NCBI GenBank assembly: GCA_020064725.1
Contig: JAGTWJ010000007.1
Span: 186,001 to 250,000 of the forward strand
Length of the DNA: 64,000 nucleotides
Direction of reading: 5' to 3'
DNA from: Drechslerella dactyloides
Lineage: Eukaryota > Ascomycota > Orbiliomycetes > Orbiliales > Orbiliaceae
Positions 57,217-64,000 of the stretch are shown one piece after another (positions within the stretch are counted from its first letter, which is position 1; each line of letters begins with the position of its first letter). The translations under genes were made by a program, and so were the position numbers. The notes beneath the pieces are model-generated. The model had not been told where the DNA came from. It did no database searches and worked only from the letters and a program-made list of their open reading frames with translations.

Positions 57217-59842
57217 ATGCCAAAATCACATCGATCTGCGAGAAAGCGTGCCGGCGAAAACGAGAGAAAGGCTCTTCAGAAGCTACTTGCGGAGGGCGAT
57301 GCAGCAGCAGCATCGTCTTCGCGAAGTATGTAATATCTTTGAACGATGTTACAACGTTTAGAGCTAATTCAAGATCTCGGGAGCAGCAGTCGCCCAAGAT
57401 ACAGGCCAAGGGCATCCAGCAATGCCATCCTCATCTGTTCCTTCGCAGGCAGAAGGAGCTCTCAGATCTCTCGAGAGTCGCTTTCCCATGAGTTCGTCGT
57501 CCAGCGGTATAAATGCTACCCCACAAGTCGGTTGCCCTCCCATCCACCTTCGGCACGCCATATTCGACGCCAAGCAGGAACGGGAGAGGGTCGTAAAAGA
57601 ACAGGAGACGCGTCAAAATACCACAGCTCCCCCAAATACCGCCCCCTCTGAATCGTATGGCTTCGTGGTCGTGAAGCGCCTTACAATGATCCAAATGAAG
57701 AAATCTGCCGATAATCTTATCGTCAAACTCCTTCGCCTGATTCATGACGCTGGTGATGGAGAGCATGCCCCAGTCGACTTCGCAAGGCTTATCAATACTG
57801 CAGCCAAGATTGGTATCGTGAAGCCTTCAGATCAGGATATCTCACAACAAGCGGGAACTTGTTTCAGCAAGGGGATCGGATTGCCCCCATATCGTCACGT
57901 TCCTGTCTACGTTCAACGCTCTCCGAATACCGGCAACGATGAATTTCTTCTTCGACCTAACAGTATTCCCTTTGGGACGATCAAGGAGACTTATCCGGGT
58001 ATCAAACTTCCGGCTTGGCCAATTCCCAAAGAGGCTTTTGAGAGACTCAACAAAGGAGAGACAGATGCCGACTGGATTTCAGCTTGGCCATTCCTCGTCC
58101 ACACTATCTTCAACGAAGGATACCTCGCTGGCAACCAACTTATCCTTTGGGCCGACGATGGTAAGCTCTGTTGGGCTACACTTGATGACCCTGACGTCTT
58201 CCTCCCTGCTCTTGCTACCATGAAAAATGCGTGGCCAAGGTTCCATGCCTTCCATGATCAAAATACCGGCGGTCCTTGCAGAGATTGCTTGGACGAGATG
58301 GACGACCACGACTTCGTTGATTTCGCCCCGGCTCTCGGCTTCCCGTCTATTTCTCGCCCAAAGGGCTATCGTCCAAGTCTTTCTAGGAAGAAAGGGAAGA
58401 AACTTAAGAAGGGGCGTCGCGTCATGCAACAGGCACTCAAGACCGATTGCGATGATAAAGCTGGGAGTACGACCGAAAAGGCGCCACAGAAGATTGAGCA
58501 TCCAGTCCCTCACCGCTTCGTTCCGGGTTTGAGCCCGGAAGGCCTGGTCGTGGACTTTGATGTGGAGACTAAGACATTCACTTCAAAGATCGTTCCAGCA
58601 TCCGCAGCAGACAGAAAGGCATCCGTGAATGCCAAAGGCATCATTTCTACAGCAGGGAGCTCCAGTCGCGGCCCAGGAAGCAACTCAGGAGCCGGTGACA
58701 ACGGGCCCTCCGCAACTTTGCTCACTGAAGGTACACCAAAGCAGACTCAACCAAAGCCCACTCTCTTTTCCCCTGCTGCAGCACCGCCACTTGGGCCTGC
58801 TAAAAAGGTCTCTGAACGCCTTACCCCCAAGTTGAAGAAGACTATGAGCGCCCAAATCTACGAGCAATTGCGCACCCAACGAATTGAGTTGTCTTTGGGT
58901 ATTGGTCGTTTCGTCATCGACGCAATCAAAGCCGGTAAACGCCCATTCTTCGACATCAGCCTGGATGGCAGAATTGAACTAGGGCACTGGGGTGACGCGT
59001 TCCCGATCAAACACGGCAGAGAGCAATATGGTAAAAAATTCATTAACGACATCCTCTCTGAGCCCTGCAATCCTGAACCCGTCATCACGATGTGCACTGC
59101 GCCCGTCCTTCGCATCACAAACCGCAAGTTCAAGAGCATGGATGGATTCAAGCGGGATATGGAATTTCCATTCTCAGTCGGTGGTCAAGACATGTTCAAA
59201 GAAGTTGAGGTGGGCGAGCCTGACGTCGAAGATCCCAAGGGTAAAGGAAAGCAACCTGAAAAGGAGACATCCGGGTATACTCCACTGGTTAACTTTGGGA
59301 GCGCCAAATACAAAATGAAGGCAGCTATTCGAGGCGAAGTCTACGGTGATGTTGAGATCTTGGCACAGGATATCATCACGGCTCTTGATGTTTGTGATGA
59401 GGCACAAACCTGGCTGTTTAGCATGGATAGAGATATGGTTGCCCTCCACAAGGAGCTTCCGAGTGCTCCGTCAATTCCTGGATCTTCGAGTTTCAAACAT
59501 GCAAATTGCTCTGGCGAAAAAGCCCTGAAAAGTCCAGTCTGGAAAAAGGATTCGATGCCTATGCCTCCAGCCGGAGCTAAGCCTCCCGTGGTGTTGGAAG
59601 ATGCACTGCTCTACCAGAAAGAAGAGTTGTTGCAGTTGCTCAAGGAAATACCGTCAGGCCACAAACCCGAGAAGATGGATTTCGAAAAGAACCTGAAGAA
59701 AATGGATGAATGTTTAAAAAAGATGCAAAAGAATACGGAAGAGGTTCAAGATGTTATCAGAGACACGCTTAGGGACCACCCACCTCCACAAAAGCTGCCG
59801 GGGCCGGCAAAAACTGCAGGTAACAAGGGAAAGGACAAATGA
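57217..59842 (+). CDS. Large protein of unknown function with a CxxC motif (854 aa)
   Basis: Not recognised. Exons 57217-57325 and 57387-59842; the intron ends at tandem NAG sites (GAG, CAG, CAG), so isoforms differing by one residue are possible. The start MPKSHRSARKRAGENERK is basic. About residues 110-345 look ordered: SYGFVVVKRLTMIQMKKSAD, GIGLPPYRHVPVYVQRSP, LVHTIFNEGYLAGNQLILWADDGKLCW and a GGPCRDCLDEMDDHDFVDF segment with C-x2-C. A basic linker, a Ser/Pro-rich part and a second ordered region follow (QLRTQRIELSLGIGRFVI, then GRIELGHWGDAFPIKHGREQ). The C-terminus is a Lys-rich coiled coil. Same strand as the 183-aa gene upstream. Function unknown. Confidence 0.68.
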
Positions 59843-61493
59843 GACTTTTTACTACAAGTATCGCTATTACTGATATACGTCATGGACTCATGGATAATTG
59901 AAGGGGGTGAATAAAAGAATTGGGAGGGGAGCTGCTACAGAATCAGAAGATGCGGATGGCTTGTATGCAAAACACGTTAAGCTAGCCCTCCATGAATTAA
60001 TATAATAAGTTGGCTATTCCAGAGGGAATAGTCTATGCCAAAGCTAGTGTACATGAGAAATTAGAGAATTTGGAAATTAAAGGGAACATGACGCGCATTG
60101 TCTTTAAGAGTCTGCAGAAGAATAGGTTTACATAGAAAGTGCTTGTTCGAGCCGCAACTAAGTCGTCAGATGAGTGCATCGACGTCTCGGGAGTCTCCAC
60201 TGTCTCGTGAACCAGAAGCGTCTCCACTTTAAATGATATCAACCACAGATAAGATCACGTATCTGCATATATCATGATATCAGCCCCCACACCCTCCAAA
60301 ACTCTTACAACGAATGATAATCGCGTCCTGATGGTCCCGAAAATCTTGTACCACTGGAAAATTTCTCGTATTTGCGGCATGACACCACGACGGCGGCTGA
60401 TCGCCGATCGCGGCACAGTATGTGTACATATTTGTATAAGCACACTGACAAGGCAATCGATCTAGTAATTCTCAAAGGCTTATCAATAGATGACAAGGTC
60501 ATAGAACGGTGTTGTATGCCCGATGTCTATAAGCCTACCGAATGCATATGGTTTGGTACTTCAGATCTGTCGCCGGCTATTGTATCGTTATCAACAGTAA
60601 TAGCTGCAGTGAAAGCGTCCCTAATATTTCTAAAGTCAAGCTTGTGGGGTATATATGCGGGTCATTCATTGGTTACCATTCGATCTTTTCGTGGGGGTTT
60701 AAGTCCCAGGCTGAGTTCCACTAGCTTATCGCAGTGTAGACAAATGCAACTTTGTCTTTCGGGGTGGATTTTTCTTTCAATTTGTTTCGTCAGAGATGCA
60801 TTAGTTTCGATTGGTGTAAAAGAGCGCAGTTCGTAGTAAGATAACTGTTGTCTAGTTAGGAGTTCCGCGGATGATTGTATCATCTTGCATAATGGGTAGG
60901 TTTCTAGGCTACGAAAACAAAACGAAAAGGTCGTTCTCAAGTGCGAGGAGGCCTTAGCTACTGCTAAATCCCAGACTTTAAGTGGTTGTAATAAATGAAT
61001 ATTGTGATCTTTAACACATTCCTACGGCACACCGGCTTCGCCGGTTAAAGTACGGCAGTCTGGCTCGCGAGACAAACACATTCCATTTCCAACTAATTGT
61101 TTAGCTAATCAGTCGTGGCAGCAAAGCGAAGAATTGGAAAACTAAAAGATTGACAGGTAAGCAATTGAAATACAACAAGCATGGGCTTATGCTTTTTTCT
61201 TTTTTTTTTTCTCGGGGAAATGTGGCCCCGCTGGAAGCCGGTTAGTCTCTTGTTCTTGTGTTTAAATACATCGATGCCTTGTGAGTTGCTTGACATGAGA
61301 CATTGAATTCATAACGATAGAACAAATAGATGATGTATGCGGTAGCTTGCTCTCGGGATCCGGGATTTCCGATATCGAGATTTCCATTTAAAGCTTGGGG
61401 AGCCTGGCCTTCGTGACGAATAAGTCCATATTGACGAGACTGCGAAACAGATGTCTAATATGATAGCCACGAGGGAAACTATATTATATATAG
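59843..61493. other. Intergenic region with the second hairpin element
   Basis: No gene seen in about 1.65 kb. Contains the 49-nt element copy 2 (61028-61076) and a T-rich run near 61193-61211. Confidence 0.45.
61028..61076. repeat. 49-nt hairpin-forming element, copy 2
   Basis: This copy has the perfect stem CCGGC-TTC-GCCGG, which carries a G-T pair in copy 1, and the same GTCT...AGAC stem. Same orientation as copy 1. Confidence 0.8.
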
Positions 61494-62581
61494 TTACAGA
61501 GGGACCGCCTTGAATTTGACAGGACCTTGGCAATTGTTGTTCCTCCAGTTGGTATTAGGATTGGACATATAGATATATCCATTGGAGCTGATACCGAATT
61601 CCGTACGACCTCCAGAGCTACAAGAGGCAATCAAGGAGGTCACGTCAAACGTGCACTTAAGATTTTTGTAAAAGTTGCGATTCGAGTCCTGTGGGGCGGC
61701 GAAAAACAAGTAGCTTAAATTATCTGATCCTGTTGTGATTGGTACTCCGCTGTTGCTATAAAGAGTACCATCTGAGGTAATGAAAAATGTTGTTGCCCGG
61801 CTGCTCTGGCTGGTCAGTATAGCAGCTGACAGAGCTCTGTCAGATGAGGCGTCGATATATCCATTCCCGTTACCCACCGCCTGTAGTTTGAACAACTTGG
61901 CTGTAGCGGTAGCCCGAGCTGTCTCAGTACCAGCGGTGCGAATAGTTGGAGTGGAAGTAGTATAAGCAGTAGTGGTGTGGTACCGGTCAGTATAAGTATG
62001 TGGGTTGGCTGTGACTCCGATACAAGAACAAGCACTGGTGTATCTGGGATTAAAGAGACCACCATCACTGGTAGGGGTACCAGTGCATTTACTTGCGTAG
62101 TCTGGCGCTACAGAGGGCCAAACGGTCGTGTACGAGGGTCCGGGCCAGCCACGCTTATTCATTTGGCCTGGTCGAAAAGGCACAATAGAGGTCCCAACCG
62201 TGACGGTAGTTGTAGTGATCGATGTAGTGACAGTAACCACTGGCGCCCAAGCAACCAAGGTTCTGAGGTATATTAGATACATAAGTTCATGTTAACTAGG
62301 AATCTAGAATTGGTCATTTTGTACTTACGTGACGGGCATAACCGTGGCAGAAAAATAGGCAGAGCAATCCGCGGAGCCCGAGCGGGTTGGGAAATTATCA
62401 GCCTTGACAGCTATAATATTTTCTCGTCAGCATTCAAGCTTAATCCCTTTCATTTGATCGACAATGTTTAACTGGCAACGAGGAGAGACCTACCTCGATA
62501 GCAGTCATCGGCATTGCAACTTGCTGCAATAGCTCGAGATACGATGCTAGCTAGCAAGAGCAAAGCCACTGAGAATTTCAT
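61494..62581 (-). CDS. Secreted cysteine-containing protein of unknown function (312 aa)
   Basis: Exons 62581-62494, 62410-62329 and 62262-61494; introns have CTGAC or CTAAT branch sites. A clear signal peptide (MKFSVALLLLASIVSRAIAA) is followed by CNADDCYRAV and TRSGSADCSAYFSATV, a Cys motif found at the N-terminus of many fungal secreted proteins. A Thr/Val-rich stretch (VVTVTTSITTTTVTVG) and a region with CSCIGV come next. The last 130 residues look like a compact beta domain (NGYIDASSDRALSA, FITSDGTLYSNSG, FGISSNGYIYMSNPN) with paired cysteines. Extracellular by signal peptide; enzymatic role unknown. Without the first two short exons the open frame would lack a signal peptide. Confidence 0.72.
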
Positions 62582-64000
62582 TTTTCAGACAATCTCCTAA
62601 GCAGAGGCTATAACTCTAAGTCGGTTCTGTCGTAAGATTTTATTGTTTGGCTGCGGTAACGGACTGCGGTTTTTGACCTTGCTTTCTCTTTAGGAAACTT
62701 GCAATAATCAGGGAATAGCAACTGTGAAAGTTGGCTTTGTAGATTAAGATTGTCCGTTGAATTCTGAGGATTGACTAGTTTAATGTCTAGCTAGCTCGAT
62801 GCTGATAGAACTAAAAAGATTCTCCAGCAAGGGAATATATGTCCAATTTATAGACAGGATACTCATGCTCAAAGGTCTGATCCTATTGAATCTACTTCTC
62901 ATATATTGCATGCAAAAATTCTTGAATAGTCTCAAGTAGTCGGTCTACATCCCAACCATCTGTAATTGTGGAAGAAAGCCCCGAGGTTGCGAGCATGCAC
63001 ACCAGCTTCCTACTTTCTAGCAAGGTAAACTGCTGCGATTGCCTACTAACGATGTTTACACGTATAAGATCACTTCCTGTATCTCGGTGGCAGCTTGCCA
63101 AGGTCCCATAACGCGACTCAGTTATATGATCAGTCACAGTTACAATATGTATCCTTCAATCAGCTATAATATGAAAGAAATGATATTTCCCGATGCGTCT
63201 TGAAAGACGGGGATTTTGATTCGCCCCGTTTGGGCACCGATCAGCGATGCAATCAATTCTGCTGTGTCACGATCTTTTTAAATTGTGCGATCGACCGTTT
63301 CGTTCACCGCTTGTGTCTAGACTCCGACATCGCATAATGCACATAGTTCAAACGACTACCTTCTTAAAAACACTCAAGATCCTAGATTAATACAATCCAC
63401 AGCATTGTTACGACACAGCAACATCAAAATCGAGTATGCAAGATCGCTGTGGAAGTTCTTAATGATGGTGCGGTGCTCGCCTTACTTTCCGCTATAATCC
63501 TAGCGAGCCATACCCAGTAAAGTATACGGGACGTCGCAAGCAGGCAGAAGCAGCAAGAATAGCTAAGCAAGCTGGATACGGATGATGGCTCAAAGCTCTA
63601 TTACAAGAGTTCTCTCGTTTGGTATCTGCATAACGAATACATCATATAAAACATATTCACGCAGGGGATGAGCGCCAAGTTCCGCTCGGAATTCCGATTG
63701 TGCGAAGCCACTCAAATCTAGCTTCTTACGGGATACGGATATTATCTGTGTCAGAACCTACATCATGATATTGCAGCTTGCTCCCGAGCTTGCTGCGTCC
63801 ATAGCCTGACCCTTTCTTAGAGCATTACCCTAACACGAAACAATTTCGGCAACTTTCAGAACGACAAAATATCTTTCTGAAAACAAAGAGCTCGGATAAG
63901 GAAGTACAATTGACTGCGGTCTTCCGTTCAAGGTAATTAATAGTAGTCTTTATAGCTACAGCCTACATACCTGTGTACCTCTGGCATACATTTAACATAT
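62582..64000. other. Right end of the window, no convincing gene
   Basis: Holds the promoter of the secreted protein gene. An 81-codon minus-strand ORF (62892-63137) is plausible but unsupported. About 63430-63620 carries short plus-strand pieces that read like an interrupted ORF; too broken to call. Confidence 0.4.

Noticed and set aside
1..64000. tRNA, rRNA and CRISPR scan by eye
   Set aside because: The few GTTCGA-type B-box matches fall inside coding genes without cloverleaf partners, and no regularly spaced repeats were seen.

Overview
This window looks like chromosomal DNA of a filamentous ascomycete (Pezizomycotina). Genes are split by short introns (about 55-85 nt) with CTAAC/CTGAC-type branch sites. 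The protein families fit that group: three Zn2Cys6 regulators, a cAMP-receptor/Git3-like receptor, a proteinase K-type subtilase, and GH131 and PL1 enzymes carrying fungal CBM1 modules. The genus cannot be named from the sequence. I saw no tRNA, rRNA, CRISPR array or complete transposon.

Layout. 1.6-16.4 kb is a regulatory block: a seven-helix receptor, two Zn2Cys6 factors on either side of a short Stn1 telomere-capping protein, then a third, WAR1/LEU3-like Zn2Cys6 factor. 17.5-20.8 kb holds four same-strand small ORFs, three of which are clear paralogues opening with MPCKAS; I recognise no known family in them, and they are the best candidate for something undescribed. 20.7-23.5 kb appears empty. 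23.5-33.2 kb is a secretion block: subtilase, GH131-CBM1 glucanase, an RS-rich intracellular protein, and a CBM1-pectate lyase whose start codon looks disturbed. 35-50 kb carries five large low-complexity or coiled-coil proteins of unknown function, one rich in FG dipeptides. 50.6-51.2 kb is an NTF2/SnoaL-like protein. 51.2-55.8 kb is gene-poor, with one small two-exon gene and a decayed gene fragment. 55.8-59.8 kb has two neighbouring unrecognised genes, and 61.5-62.6 kb a secreted cysteine-containing protein. The final 1.4 kb shows nothing convincing.

How the genes work together. The secreted enzymes point to plant cell-wall and protein degradation. The regulator block may sense and respond to nutrients, but no direct link between the blocks is visible. 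A 49-nt element able to form hairpins occurs twice, 18.4 kb apart, outside genes. All multi-exon models were made by eye from reading frame, GT-AG (one GC-AG) sites and branch-site motifs, so exon ends are predictions.
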